A DNA stretch of 64,000 nt. It comes from Neochlamydia sp. S13. Its GTDB lineage: Bacteria; Chlamydiota; Chlamydiia; Chlamydiales; Parachlamydiaceae. The stretch covers positions 496,001-560,000 of the forward strand of contig NZ_AP017977.1 in NCBI RefSeq assembly GCF_000648235.2, given 5' to 3'. This document shows positions 54,391 through 64,000 of the stretch, piece by piece (positions within the stretch are counted from its first letter, which is position 1; each line of letters opens with the position of its first letter). Made by a program: the position numbers and the translations under genes. The notes below the pieces were generated by a model that ran no database searches, had not been told where the DNA came from, and saw only the letters and a program-made list of their open reading frames with translations.

Positions 54391-57300
54391 ATGTTGAAAA
54401 GGCCGCCGCAACGCATGAGTTTTATCAATAAAAAAGAAATTATTGATCTTCCGAACCTTATTGAAATCCAAATAAAATCTTACAATCAGTTCCTTCAAGC
54501 TAATAAGTTCGCGGATGAGCGCGAAAATATCGGTTTGCAGGAGGTGTTTAGCGAGCTGTTTCCTATTAAGTCTTATGACGAAAAGACTATTTTAGAATAC
54601 ATCTCTTATAGCCTTGGTGTTCCTAAGTATACTCCCGAGGAGTGTATTCGCCGAGGAATTTCTTATAACGTCACGCTAAAGGTTAAGTTCCGTTTAACAG
54701 ACGAGACAGGGATCAAGGAAGAAGAAGTGTACATGGGCACTATCCCTGTAATGACGGATAAAGGTACCTTTATTATTAATGGTGCTGAGCGCGTAGTTGT
54801 TTCTCAGTTGCATCGCTCTCCTGGAATTAGCTTTGAGCAGGAGCGGCATACAAGAGGAAATGTTATCTATTCTTTCCGCATTATTCCTTATAGGGGAAGC
54901 TGGCTAGAAGGCGCATTCGATAGCAATGATCTTATCCATATCTACATCGATCGTAAGAAAAGACGTCGTAAGATTTTGGCCACAACTTTTATTCGTGCTT
55001 TGGGATACTCGACCAATACAGATATTATTGAAGAATTTTTTAGCACCCGCAAAGTTAAGATTAAAAACGAAAAAGAATTTGTTAAATATGTAGGTAAAAT
55101 CCTTGCGCAAGACGTTATCGATGAAGATAGTGGTTTAATATTTGGTAAAGCAGCAGAAAAATTAACTACAGCCATGTTAAAGCGAATGATAGACTCAGGT
55201 ATTGAAGTTATTCGTATTGCTGAAGATGCCGATGAAACAAGCCCTATCATTAAAATGTTAGCAAAGGATTCTACAGATTCCTATGAATCAGCTCTGAAAG
55301 ATTTTTATCGCAAAATTCGTCCTGGTGAACCTGCTACTTTGTCGAACGCCCGTTCTGCTATTATGCGTTTATTCTTTGATCCCAAGCGCTATAATTTAGG
55401 CCGTGTAGGTCGTTATAAGCTTAACTCAAAATTGGGCCTGGAGCTTACTGATGAACAGCTCCAAACAGTCACTCTGACGAAAGAAGATGTGATTGGTGCT
55501 TTAAAGTATTTAATTCGTCTTAAGCAAGGTCGCGATGATGTTAATATTGATGATATTGACCATTTAGGTAATCGTCGCGTACGTTCTGTGGGCGAATTAA
55601 TTCAAAACCAATGTCGTATTGGCTTGGCTCGTATGGAGAAAATTATTCGAGAAAGAATGAATCTTTTTGATCTGTCTTCGGATACCTTGACTCCTGGCAA
55701 AATTGTTTCCGCAAAAGGCCTTTCGGGTGTGCTTAAAGACTTCTTTGGTCGCTCACAATTGTCTCAGTTTATGGATCAAACTAACCCCATTGCTGAGCTT
55801 ACCCACAAACGTCGTCTTTCTTCGCTTGGACCTGGCGGCCTGAATCGAGACCGCGCTGGCTTTGAAGTTCGCGACGTGCATACAAGCCACTATGGAAGAA
55901 TTTGCCCCATTGAAACTCCTGAAGGCCCGAATATTGGTCTAATTACCTCTTTATCTTCTTTTGCTAAGATTAATGAGTTTGGTTTTATTGAAACCCCTTA
56001 TCTAATTGTGCGAAATGGCATAGTCACAGAAGAGATCGAGTACATGACTGCAGATCAAGAAGAGCGCTGTGTAATTGCCCAGGCTTCTGCTACCCTGGAT
56101 GAACATAATATGTTTGCTGATTCAATCGTATGGGCACGTTATCGCAGTGAACCGCTAGAAATTGAATCATCCCGAGTTACTCATATGGATGTTTCCCCCA
56201 AACAGTTAGTCTCTATTGTGACAGGATTAATTCCTTTTCTTGAACATGACGATGCTAACCGGGCTTTGATGGGCTCTAACATGCAACGTCAAGGTGTACC
56301 TTTGTTAAAACCTGAAGCGCCTTTGGTAGGAACAGGATTAGAAGCAAGAGCTGCAAGGGATTCTGGCGCCGTGGTAATAGCGCAAGAAGAAGGGGTTGTG
56401 GAGTATGTGGACGGTACAAAAATTGTCATTTCTCCTTTGGATAATCGGATGGAGAAAAAAGTTTATCTGTTGAAGAAATTTTTACGTTCTAACTCCGGTA
56501 CCTGTATTAATCAGCAACCGCTTGTAGAAGTAGGAGATAAAATAAAAGCTGGCGATGTAATTGCCGACGGACCTGCCACAGACAAAGGTGAAGCTGCACT
56601 TGGGCGTAACGTACTGGTAGCCTTTATGCCTTGGTTTGGCTATAACTTTGAAGATGCCATTATCATTTCTGAAAAATTATTACGTGAGGATGCTTTCACT
56701 TCAATTTATATCGAAGAGTTTGAATTAACAGCTCGCGATACGAAATTGGGTAAGGAAGAGATCACACGCGACATTCCTAACGTATCAGAAGAGGCTTTAC
56801 TTAATTTAGGAGATGATGGTATTATACGCATAGGTGCTGAGGTAAAGCCAGGCGATATTCTCGTTGGTAAAATTACACCTAAGTCTGAAACTGAACTTGC
56901 TCCCGAAGAAAGATTATTACGCGCGATTTTTGGCGAGAAAGCGGCCGATGTAAAAGACGCTTCATTGACAGTGCCTCCCGGCACTGAAGGCGTAGTCATG
57001 GATGTAAAAGTCTTCAGCAGGCGAGATCGTTTATCTAAAACCGATGATGAATTAGTTGAAGAAGCTTCTCGTTTGAAAGATATTCAAAAAGAATACAAAG
57101 CTAAGCTTAATGAAATTCGTATAGAAAGGCGCGAACGTTTAGGGGCCTTGCTATTAAATGAAATGTCTCCAGGTACTATTGTTCATCGCAAGACTGCGGA
57201 AGTTGTTCTCGAAGAAGGTTCTTTAATTAATCAAGAGATGATTGAAGCAATTGAAAAAGAGAACATTGAAGATCTTCTGACGCCTGATAATGAACTTTTC

Positions 57301-58155
57301 CAAACGCTTAAGCAAATTCTGCATGATTACACGATCGCCATGCAAACCTTGGACACTCAGTATAAAACTGAAGTAGAGCATATGAGGAAGGGGGATACTG
57401 ATTTAGACCCCGGTATTATACGCCAAGTTAAAGTTTACGTAGCTTCTAAGCGTAAATTACAAGTGGGAGATAAAATGGCAGGCCGCCACGGTAACAAAGG
57501 GGTGGTCTCAAGAATTGTGCGGGAAGCTGATATGCCTTATATGGAAGATGGCCGGCCCATTGAAGTCATCCTCAATCCTCTTGGAGTGCCTTCTCGTATG
57601 AACATGGGTCAGCTTTTTGAAACTCACTTAGGTTTTGCGGCTCGTGCTGCAGGAATCTGGGTGCAAAGTCCTGTTTTCGAAGGTTTTCCAGAAGAAAAAA
57701 TCTGGGAAATGATGAGAGCACAAGGAATGCCAGGAGATGGGAAATTTTATCTCTACGATGGATGTACAGGCGAACGTTTTGATAACTCTGTAGTAGTAGG
57801 TTACATTTACATCTTAAAGCTCTCTCACTTAGTGGCTGATAAAATTCACGCACGCGCCGTAGGACCTTATTCGTTGGTTACACAACAGCCGTTGGGTGGT
57901 AAGGCACAAATGGGAGGGCAGCGCTTTGGTGAGATGGAAGTTTGGGCGGCTGAAGCTTACGGTGCAGCACATGTGTTGCAAGAGTTACTTACGGTTAAAT
58001 CGGATGACGTGTCGGGACGTACAAGTATATACGAATCGATTGTTAAAGGTGATAATTTGCTTAAAGCAGGAACACCCGAATCCTTTAACGTTTTGATAAA
58101 AGAGATGCAAGGCTTAGGCCTTGATGTTCGCACAGAATCCGTGATAACTGAATAG
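54391..58155 (+). CDS. rpoB: RNA polymerase beta subunit
   Basis: The 1254-residue subunit is the usual chlamydial length. The rifampicin cluster is at 453-479 ([20 protein letters not shown]); the residues most often altered in resistance (Q459, D462, H472, R475, S477 here) are the sensitive-type ones. C-terminal [10 protein letters not shown] and the final Q-P-L-G-G-K-A-Q-x-G-G-Q-R-F-G-E-M blocks are intact. The ATG at 54391 fits chlamydial N-termini; GGGAG precedes it. rpoC follows after 21 bp. Confidence 0.99.
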   Translation: MLKRPPQRMSFINKKEIIDLPNLIEIQIKSYNQFLQANKFADERENIGLQEVFSELFPIKSYDEKTILEYISYSLGVPKYTPEECIRRGISYNVTLKVKFRLTDETGIKEEEVYMGTIPVMTDKGTFIINGAERVVVSQLHRSPGISFEQERHTRGNVIYSFRIIPYRGSWLEGAFDSNDLIHIYIDRKKRRRKILATTFIRALGYSTNTDIIEEFFSTRKVKIKNEKEFVKYVGKILAQDVIDEDSGLIFGKAAEKLTTAMLKRMIDSGIEVIRIAEDADETSPIIKMLAKDSTDSYESALKDFYRKIRPGEPATLSNARSAIMRLFFDPKRYNLGRVGRYKLNSKLGLELTDEQLQTVTLTKEDVIGALKYLIRLKQGRDDVNIDDIDHLGNRRVRSVGELIQNQCRIGLARMEKIIRERMNLFDLSSDTLTPGKIVSAKGLSGVLKDFFGRSQLSQFMDQTNPIAELTHKRRLSSLGPGGLNRDRAGFEVRDVHTSHYGRICPIETPEGPNIGLITSLSSFAKINEFGFIETPYLIVRNGIVTEEIEYMTADQEERCVIAQASATLDEHNMFADSIVWARYRSEPLEIESSRVTHMDVSPKQLVSIVTGLIPFLEHDDANRALMGSNMQRQGVPLLKPEAPLVGTGLEARAARDSGAVVIAQEEGVVEYVDGTKIVISPLDNRMEKKVYLLKKFLRSNSGTCINQQPLVEVGDKIKAGDVIADGPATDKGEAALGRNVLVAFMPWFGYNFEDAIIISEKLLREDAFTSIYIEEFELTARDTKLGKEEITRDIPNVSEEALLNLGDDGIIRIGAEVKPGDILVGKITPKSETELAPEERLLRAIFGEKAADVKDASLTVPPGTEGVVMDVKVFSRRDRLSKTDDELVEEASRLKDIQKEYKAKLNEIRIERRERLGALLLNEMSPGTIVHRKTAEVVLEEGSLINQEMIEAIEKENIEDLLTPDNELFQTLKQILHDYTIAMQTLDTQYKTEVEHMRKGDTDLDPGIIRQVKVYVASKRKLQVGDKMAGRHGNKGVVSRIVREADMPYMEDGRPIEVILNPLGVPSRMNMGQLFETHLGFAARAAGIWVQSPVFEGFPEEKIWEMMRAQGMPGDGKFYLYDGCTGERFDNSVVVGYIYILKLSHLVADKIHARAVGPYSLVTQQPLGGKAQMGGQRFGEMEVWAAEAYGAAHVLQELLTVKSDDVSGRTSIYESIVKGDNLLKAGTPESFNVLIKEMQGLGLDVRTESVITE

Positions 58156-58176
58156 ATTTATTAAGAGGATACAAGC

Positions 58177-61100
58177 ATGACAGACAATCAAAGAGATGAG
58201 CAGCAATTTGATAAGCTCACGATCAAAATTGCATCTGATGATATCATCAGAAATCAATGGTCGCGTGGAGAAATTAAAAAGCCTGAGACGATTAATTATC
58301 GAACTTTTAAGCCTGAAAAAGGTGGTTTGTTTTGTGAAAAGATTTTCGGTCCTACACGCGATTGGGAATGCGCTTGCGGAAAATATAAAAAAATCAAGCA
58401 TAAGGGTATTGTTTGCGATCGGTGTGGTGTCGAGGTTACTCTCTCCAAAGTACGTCGCGAAAGAATGGCCCATATTGAATTAGCTGTACCAGTCGTGCAT
58501 ATTTGGTTTTTCAAAACTATGCCTTCGCGTATTGGAAATGTTTTAGGTATGTCTTCCACCGATTTAGAAAGAGTCATTTATTATGAAGAGTATGTAGTTA
58601 CAGATCCAGGTAATACAGACCTTGAGAAAAAACAATTGCTCAACGATGTCGAATACCGAGAAGCTCAAGAACAATATGGCCGAGATTCTTTTAAAGCTAA
58701 AATGGGTGCTGAAGCTGTTGCCGATTTGCTGGCTACAGAGGATTTACAATCTGTTTTAGTTGAGTTGAAAGAAAAACTACGTAAAACTAAATCCATGCAA
58801 GCGCGCATGAAGTTAGCTAAGCGTCTTAAAATTGTAGAAAGCTTTGTTTCCTCTACTAATAAACCTGAATGGATGGTCATGGCATGTGTACCTGTCATTC
58901 CACCTGATTTAAGACCCCTTGTTCCTTTAGATGGTGGTAGATTTGCGACCTCTGATCTTAACGATCTTTACCGTCGCGTAATCAATCGCAATAATCGTCT
59001 TAAAGCTATTCTTAAGCTAAAGACCCCTGAAGTGATTATCCGTAACGAAAAACGTATGCTGCAAGAAGCTGTAGATGCTTTGTTTGATAATGGCCGTCAC
59101 GGACATCCAGTGATGGGAGCTGGTAACCGCCCTCTCAAATCCTTATCAGAAATGCTTAAAGGTAAACAAGGACGTTTCCGCCAAAATCTTTTGGGTAAAA
59201 GGGTAGACTACTCGGGACGTTCAGTGATTATTGTGGGCCCTGAGCTAAAGTTTAACCAATGCGGTTTACCCAAGCTAATGGCTCTTGAATTATTCGAGCC
59301 CTTTATTGTGAAACGCTTGAAAGATTTAGGCTATGTTTATACCATACGCTCTGCTAAAAAGATGATTCAACGTCATGCACCCGAGGTGTGGGACGTGTTG
59401 GAAGATATCATTAAAGGGCATCCTGTTCTACTCAACCGGGCACCTACCTTGCACCGCCTAGGTATTCAAGCTTTCGAACCGGTACTCATAGAAGGAAAAG
59501 CTATCCGCATCCATCCTCTAGTTTGCGCTGCATTTAATGCTGACTTTGATGGAGACCAAATGGCCGTTTATGTGCCTTTATCCATTGAAGCACAATTGGA
59601 AGCTAAGCTTTTGATGATGGCTCCGGATAATATCTTCTTGCCTTCCTCGGGTAAACCCGTAGCTGTCCCTTCGCAAGATATGACCCTCGGCCTTTATTAT
59701 TTAATGCATGATCCTCTTTATTTCCCTGAAGAGCATGGACAGAAAATACGTATCTTCCGAGACGCTCAGGAAGTGTTAATGGCTTTAAATGCTAGCGGAA
59801 GTTATAACTGGTATGAAGACGAAAAAGGTGGCAAGCGTATTGATAATGAAGCCACTAATAAAGTGCATTACAGCCGTGGCGTTCGTATTCATGAGTTAAT
59901 CAAAGTTAGAACAGAAGCAGGTATTATTGAAACTACACCTGGACGGGTACTTTTCAATATGATTGTACCTAAAGAAATGGGTTTTCAAAATTATAGCTTG
60001 CCTAAGAAAAAGATGTCAGAGCTAGTCATGGATTGTTATAAAAAAGCTGGGTTGGAAGCCACAGTACGTTTTCTTGACAATCTAAAATCCTTAGGTTTTT
60101 CTGAAGCCACCAAAGCTGCTTTATCGATGGGAGTATGCGATGTACGCATTCCTGAGATTAAAGGTAAAATTTTACAAGAAGCTCATGAGCGTGTAGCCCA
60201 AGTTAAAAAGCAGTATGAAGAAGGGATTATCACCGATGGAGAGCGACACTCTAAAACTATCAGTATTTGGACAGAAGTCTCTGAACAAGTTTCTGAAGAA
60301 TTATTTAAACTTGTAGGAGAAGTCAAAGACTCCAAACGTAACCCTTTGTATATGATGTTAGATTCCGGCGCACGTGGTAACAAGTCACAGATTAGGCAGT
60401 TAGGTGCGTTGCGTGGTTTGATGGCAAAGCCGTCAGGCGCAATTATCGAATCGCCTATTACCTCAAACTTCCGCGAAGGGTTAACTGTTCTTGAATATTC
60501 GATCTCTTCTCACGGTGCCCGTAAAGGTCTGGCAGATACAGCTTTAAAAACTGCTGACTCCGGCTATCTTACTCGTCGTTTAGTTGATGTGGCCCAAGAT
60601 GTGATCATCACCGAAGAGGATTGCGGAACTTTAAATGGTATTGAAGTATCGGCTATTAAGCAAGGGCAGGAAGAGTTATTGCCTTTAAAAGATCGTATTT
60701 TCGGCCGTACTGTCTCTGATGAAATTTATCTGCCCGGGGATAGCACAAAATTACTGGCTAAAGCAGGCGATATTTTGACTATTCTACAAGCTGAGGCTAT
60801 TGATGACTCAGGTATTGAGCATATTAGGATTCGTTCGGTGTTAACCTGCGAAACACGCCGGGGAGTATGTTCAAAATGCTACGGCCTTAACTTGGCAAAT
60901 GGGCGAACTGTTGGGCAGGGTGAAGCAGTAGGTATTATTGCCGCGCAGTCTATTGGTGAGCCTGGTACACAGTTGACCATGCGTACTTTCCACTTAGGTG
61001 GTATCGCCTCAGCAAGTGTAAGCCCTGAGATTATTACCGAACAAGAAGGAATAGTCATCTATACGGATCTTCGCGTTGTACAAAATGATGAGGGATTGTG

Positions 61101-62376
61101 GATTGCTTTGAACAAAAATGGGTCTTTAAACATTGTCCGAGATGAAGGACGAACGATTGAAGAATATAAAAAATTGCTTAGCACAAAATCAATTGAAGCT
61201 CTTCAAACTTTCACGGTAGAATTGGGTACAAAAATTTTAGTGCCCGATGGATCAAAAGTGAAACTAGGTAAGAAAATTGCTGAGTGGGAGCAACATAATA
61301 TTCCAATTATTTGCGATCGCCCGGGCTACGTTAAATATGAAGATCTTGTGGAAGGTATCTCTACCGAACGAGATGTTAATAAGCAAACGGGTCAGACGGA
61401 ATTGGTTGTCAAGCAGCACCGTGGTGAGCTTCATCCTCAAATTGTAATCTACGCCGATAAAGAATGTACAGAGCTTGTAGGTACTTATCCTATTCCTTCT
61501 GGAGCTATTATTTCCGTAGCTGAAGGACAATATTCTAGTGGTGGTAAGCTTCTTGCTAGATTGCCTCGTGGAGCCTTGAAAACGAAAGATATTACAGGGG
61601 GTCTTCCTCGTGTGGCTGAGCTCTTTGAAGCTCGCAAGCCGAAAGATTCTGCGGAAATAGCTAAAATTGACGGGGTGGTAGATTTTCGTGGTGTACAAAA
61701 GAACAAGCGAATAGTCGTAGTGCGTGATGAAGTATCAGGAATGGAAGAAGAACATCTCATTTCTCACACTAAGCACTTAATCGTTCAGCGTGGCGACCAT
61801 GTTATCAAAGGCCAACAGCTGACTGATGGCATAGTCATCCCTCATGAAATTCTTGAAGTGTGTGGGGTACGGGAACTACAGAAATATCTTGTTAATCAAG
61901 TACAAGAGGTTTACCGTCTCCAAGGTGTGGATATCAATGATAAACATATTGAGATTATTGTACGCCAGATGCTCAAAAAAGTGCGTGTGCTGGATCCAGG
62001 CGATACAAGTATGTTGTTTGGTGAAGAGGTAGACAAACGAGAATTTGAGCAAGAAAATAATAAGGTGATTAAAGAAGGCGGTAAAGCCGGGCAAGGAGTT
62101 CCTGTCCTGTTGGGTATTACAAAAGCTTCATTGAGCACCGAATCCTTTATTTCAGCTGCTTCTTTCCAAGATACTACCCGTGTATTGACAGAAGCTGCTT
62201 GTGCAGGCAAGACTGACTATTTGATGGGCTTTAAAGAAAACGTCATTATGGGACACATTATCCCGGGCGGAACAGGCTTTGCCTATCATAAGCGAGTTAA
62301 AAAGTTTGTCGACAAAGAGCACGAGGAAGAGTTGTTGTTTGACTTTGAAGATGAACCTGTAGAAGTTTCTGTGTAA
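58177..62376 (+). CDS. rpoC: RNA polymerase beta' subunit
   Basis: The 1399-residue subunit has both zinc sites (C65, C67, C80, C83 and C816, C891, C898, C901) and the catalytic Mg site N-A-D-F-D-G-D-Q at 454-461. Bridge and trigger helix blocks ([17 protein letters not shown]) are present. AAGAGG lies 12 bases before the ATG. It ends the operon at a strong terminator. Confidence 0.99.
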   Translation: MTDNQRDEQQFDKLTIKIASDDIIRNQWSRGEIKKPETINYRTFKPEKGGLFCEKIFGPTRDWECACGKYKKIKHKGIVCDRCGVEVTLSKVRRERMAHIELAVPVVHIWFFKTMPSRIGNVLGMSSTDLERVIYYEEYVVTDPGNTDLEKKQLLNDVEYREAQEQYGRDSFKAKMGAEAVADLLATEDLQSVLVELKEKLRKTKSMQARMKLAKRLKIVESFVSSTNKPEWMVMACVPVIPPDLRPLVPLDGGRFATSDLNDLYRRVINRNNRLKAILKLKTPEVIIRNEKRMLQEAVDALFDNGRHGHPVMGAGNRPLKSLSEMLKGKQGRFRQNLLGKRVDYSGRSVIIVGPELKFNQCGLPKLMALELFEPFIVKRLKDLGYVYTIRSAKKMIQRHAPEVWDVLEDIIKGHPVLLNRAPTLHRLGIQAFEPVLIEGKAIRIHPLVCAAFNADFDGDQMAVYVPLSIEAQLEAKLLMMAPDNIFLPSSGKPVAVPSQDMTLGLYYLMHDPLYFPEEHGQKIRIFRDAQEVLMALNASGSYNWYEDEKGGKRIDNEATNKVHYSRGVRIHELIKVRTEAGIIETTPGRVLFNMIVPKEMGFQNYSLPKKKMSELVMDCYKKAGLEATVRFLDNLKSLGFSEATKAALSMGVCDVRIPEIKGKILQEAHERVAQVKKQYEEGIITDGERHSKTISIWTEVSEQVSEELFKLVGEVKDSKRNPLYMMLDSGARGNKSQIRQLGALRGLMAKPSGAIIESPITSNFREGLTVLEYSISSHGARKGLADTALKTADSGYLTRRLVDVAQDVIITEEDCGTLNGIEVSAIKQGQEELLPLKDRIFGRTVSDEIYLPGDSTKLLAKAGDILTILQAEAIDDSGIEHIRIRSVLTCETRRGVCSKCYGLNLANGRTVGQGEAVGIIAAQSIGEPGTQLTMRTFHLGGIASASVSPEIITEQEGIVIYTDLRVVQNDEGLWIALNKNGSLNIVRDEGRTIEEYKKLLSTKSIEALQTFTVELGTKILVPDGSKVKLGKKIAEWEQHNIPIICDRPGYVKYEDLVEGISTERDVNKQTGQTELVVKQHRGELHPQIVIYADKECTELVGTYPIPSGAIISVAEGQYSSGGKLLARLPRGALKTKDITGGLPRVAELFEARKPKDSAEIAKIDGVVDFRGVQKNKRIVVVRDEVSGMEEEHLISHTKHLIVQRGDHVIKGQQLTDGIVIPHEILEVCGVRELQKYLVNQVQEVYRLQGVDINDKHIEIIVRQMLKKVRVLDPGDTSMLFGEEVDKREFEQENNKVIKEGGKAGQGVPVLLGITKASLSTESFISAASFQDTTRVLTEAACAGKTDYLMGFKENVIMGHIIPGGTGFAYHKRVKKFVDKEHEEELLFDFEDEPVEVSV

Positions 62377-62447
62377 AATAATAAAGCTTCTACCTTCACT
62401 GCCTTTAAAAAGAGGGAGTGATTCTCTACCCTCTGCCAAGCGTATTA

Positions 62448-62490
62448 ACTATCCATCAAGAGTCTATACTTGATGGATAGTTTTTTTATT
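62448..62490 (+). terminator. Intrinsic terminator after rpoC
   Basis: ACTATCCATCAAG (62448-62460) and CTTGATGGATAGT (62469-62481) form a perfect 13-bp stem with an 8-base loop, followed by TTTTTT. It is 71 bases past the rpoC stop. Confidence 0.93.
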
Positions 62491-62984
62491 TAGCAAGAAG
62501 TTAAAAAGCTTATCTTTCTTTCTAGTCGCCTTAATACCACGACAGCTTAGATAACTCTCTTTTTTAAAGTCATGGCTACTAGGTCTAATTTAAAGTGTGT
62601 ATTTCAAAGAGTATTCGTTTTATCCTCATTAGCTTAAAGTTTATCCCAAACTATTCTTAATCATAAACTTTTAAATAGCTTGATGCGCCGCCATAGAGTT
62701 TGGAAAGTTGCCGCTAATAGGAATGAGAAATAAAATGGACTGATTTTTGTAGTAGAGGGATGGGTTTTTTATGGCACGATTCTATTTTTAATTTTGCAAA
62801 TGTAAACAAATATTTCCAAGCTTTTTAAGCAAAATTTTTTTGCTGCTCCTTTGCCTTGTAGGTCCTAACCAGGCTTATCGTTTTGCTACTGCTCTTTTAA
62901 TCCAGGAAAGTTGTGCGGAAAGATAGACAAAAAAGATAGACACTAAAGAGAAAAACAAGCTTTACCCACCTATGAAAAGCTTAT
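62491..62984. other. Gene-poor gap between convergent rpoC and tal
   Basis: About 500 bp without a supported gene, with stops in all frames. No RNA gene is seen. It lies between two converging transcripts. Confidence 0.45.
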
Positions 62985-63044
62985 AGGTAGAAAGTTTATA
63001 AAGTTTTTAGATAGAATTTGAAAAAGACTTTAAACTTCCTACCT
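62985..63044 (-). terminator. Long hairpin downstream of tal
   Basis: AGGTAGAAAGTTTATAAAGT (62985-63004) pairs with ACTTTAAACTTCCTACCT (63027-63044) apart from a 2-base bulge and one mismatch. It is 24 bases past the tal stop. A second stem ACCTAT/ATAGGT (about 62968-62988) overlaps it. No clean U-run follows on the tal strand. Confidence 0.5.
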
Positions 63045-63068
63045 CGATTGACTAGTGTTAGTAGCTAC

Positions 63069-64000
63069 TTAGAAAGATAAGCTATAGCTATCAGCCATAT
63101 ATTGCTCGAGTTTAACCAAATCTTCAGCAAATTTGCGTATACCCTCAGCTAATTTTTCTGTAGCCATCGCATTGTCATTTAACATTAAACGAAAACTTTT
63201 CTCATCCAGATTAATTTTTTCTAAGTTCAAATGACGAGCTTGATCAGCATTAAGCTTACGAGGAACAGGGCCTTGAGTATTTTTAAGCTTTTCTAAAAGA
63301 GAAGGGGCTATTGTTAGCAGATCGCAGCCGGCAAGTTCAAGAATTTCATCGACATTGCGGAAACTTGCACCCATCACTTGCGTTTTGTATCCAAATTTTT
63401 TCAAGTAGTTGTAAATTTGGGTAACGGATTGCACACCTGGATCTTCTGAAGGTGCATAACTACTTGCATTTTCATTCTTTTTATACCAGTCTAAAATGCG
63501 CCCTACAAAAGGAGAGATAAGGGTAGCTTTAACGTCCGCACAAGCTATTGCTTGTGGTAAGCTGAATAATAAAGTCATATTACAATGAATGCCTTCATTT
63601 TCAAGTTCTTGCGCTGCTCGTGTGCTTTCCCAGGTAGAAGCTAATTTGATAAGCACGCGTTCCTTTTTGATCCCTGCTTCTTCATATAATTTTATAAGAG
63701 TATGTGCTCTACGAATGCTCTCATCCCTATCAAATGAAAGGCGGGCATCCACTTCCGTTGAAACTCGTCCGGGAACAAGTCGTAAAATTTCTACCCCAAA
63801 GTTAACGAATAACTTGTCCATCATCAAAGTACGCATTTCTTTAGAATTGGCAGCTTTCTTTTTAGCGTATTGGACAGCGTCATCAAGCAAATGTTTATAC
63901 TGCGATTGCTGGGTAGCAGCCAAAATTAAGGAGGGATTAGTTGTAGCATCTGTAGGGGTAAACTTTTTTATAGTCTCAATGTCGCCCGTATCTACCACAA
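63069..64000 (-). CDS. tal: Transaldolase (5' end cut by the window)
   Basis: The frame runs to the window edge; the apparent GTG start at 63998 is internal, because V-V-D-T-G-D-I-E normally lies about 15 residues into the protein. At least 310 residues are present. The blocks T-D-A-T-T-N-P-S, Schiff-base lysine in [16 protein letters not shown] and G-A-S-F-R-N identify class I transaldolase of the TalB type, which shuttles three-carbon units in the pentose phosphate pathway. It lies next to rpoC as in Chlamydia, but on the opposite strand. Confidence 0.96.
   Translation of the reverse strand, partial: VVDTGDIETIKKFTPTDATTNPSLILAATQQSQYKHLLDDAVQYAKKKAANSKEMRTLMMDKLFVNFGVEILRLVPGRVSTEVDARLSFDRDESIRRAHTLIKLYEEAGIKKERVLIKLASTWESTRAAQELENEGIHCNMTLLFSLPQAIACADVKATLISPFVGRILDWYKKNENASSYAPSEDPGVQSVTQIYNYLKKFGYKTQVMGASFRNVDEILELAGCDLLTIAPSLLEKLKNTQGPVPRKLNADQARHLNLEKINLDEKSFRLMLNDNAMATEKLAEGIRKFAEDLVKLEQYMADSYSLSF

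Noticed and set aside
54391-62376. Rifampicin resistance in rpoB
   Set aside because: The cluster 453-479 has sensitive-type residues at the main positions; the Arg after Gly453 is, as far as I recall, normal in chlamydiae.

Overview
The window looks like a chromosome segment of an amoeba-associated environmental chlamydia (Parachlamydiaceae; Neochlamydia or a close relative is my best guess). The support is the chlamydial order infA, tRNA-Thr, tuf, tRNA-Trp, secE, nusG, rplK, rplA, rplJ, rplL, rpoB, rpoC, tal at the right end; a DapL-type diaminopimelate aminotransferase next to an archaeal-type asd; brnQ and tyrP amino acid carriers; a MYG1-HIT gene pair; low-GC DNA; and many ankyrin, TPR and HEAT proteins with insertion sequence debris in long gene-poor gaps. 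The organism name is inference; no 16S gene is present.

Left part (1-9.5 kb): a truncated gene end, a large TPR protein, then a tightly coupled four-gene DNA repair operon: MBL-fold exonuclease, ATP-dependent ligase, Lhr-like DEXH helicase and PdeM-like phosphoesterase. These are the four members of the known bacterial ligase-associated damage-response cluster. The region 9.5-19.4 kb holds TPR and IS1634-like fossils, typA, mgtE, a methyltransferase, one intact IS1634-like element and small membrane or secreted proteins.

Middle part (19.9-34.9 kb): brnQ, the asd-dapL pair (diaminopimelate/lysine route), an isopenicillin-N-synthase-like oxygenase, a 706-aa protein with a LOG-like nucleotide-binding C-terminus, MYG1 plus HIT, a HEAT-repeat secreted protein, a fused permease/binding protein of a thiamine-precursor type ABC importer, and a secreted thioredoxin.

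Island (about 35-43 kb): the most unusual part. A module of a Ser/Thr kinase gene and an ankyrin gene, convergent with overlapping stop codons, is present twice as an inverted duplication. In the right copy both genes are intact. In the left copy the ankyrin gene is intact but the kinase is reduced to its last ~40 codons and fused to a transposase fragment. Degraded direct-repeat sequence lies outside both arms. The ATPase that would complete the ABC importer lies just beyond the island.

Right part (43-64 kb): the ABC ATPase, tyrP with a DUF2760 gene and an Hsp70-family gene, sufE, then the translation/transcription cluster from infA to rpoC with a strong terminator, and a transaldolase on the opposite strand cut by the window end.
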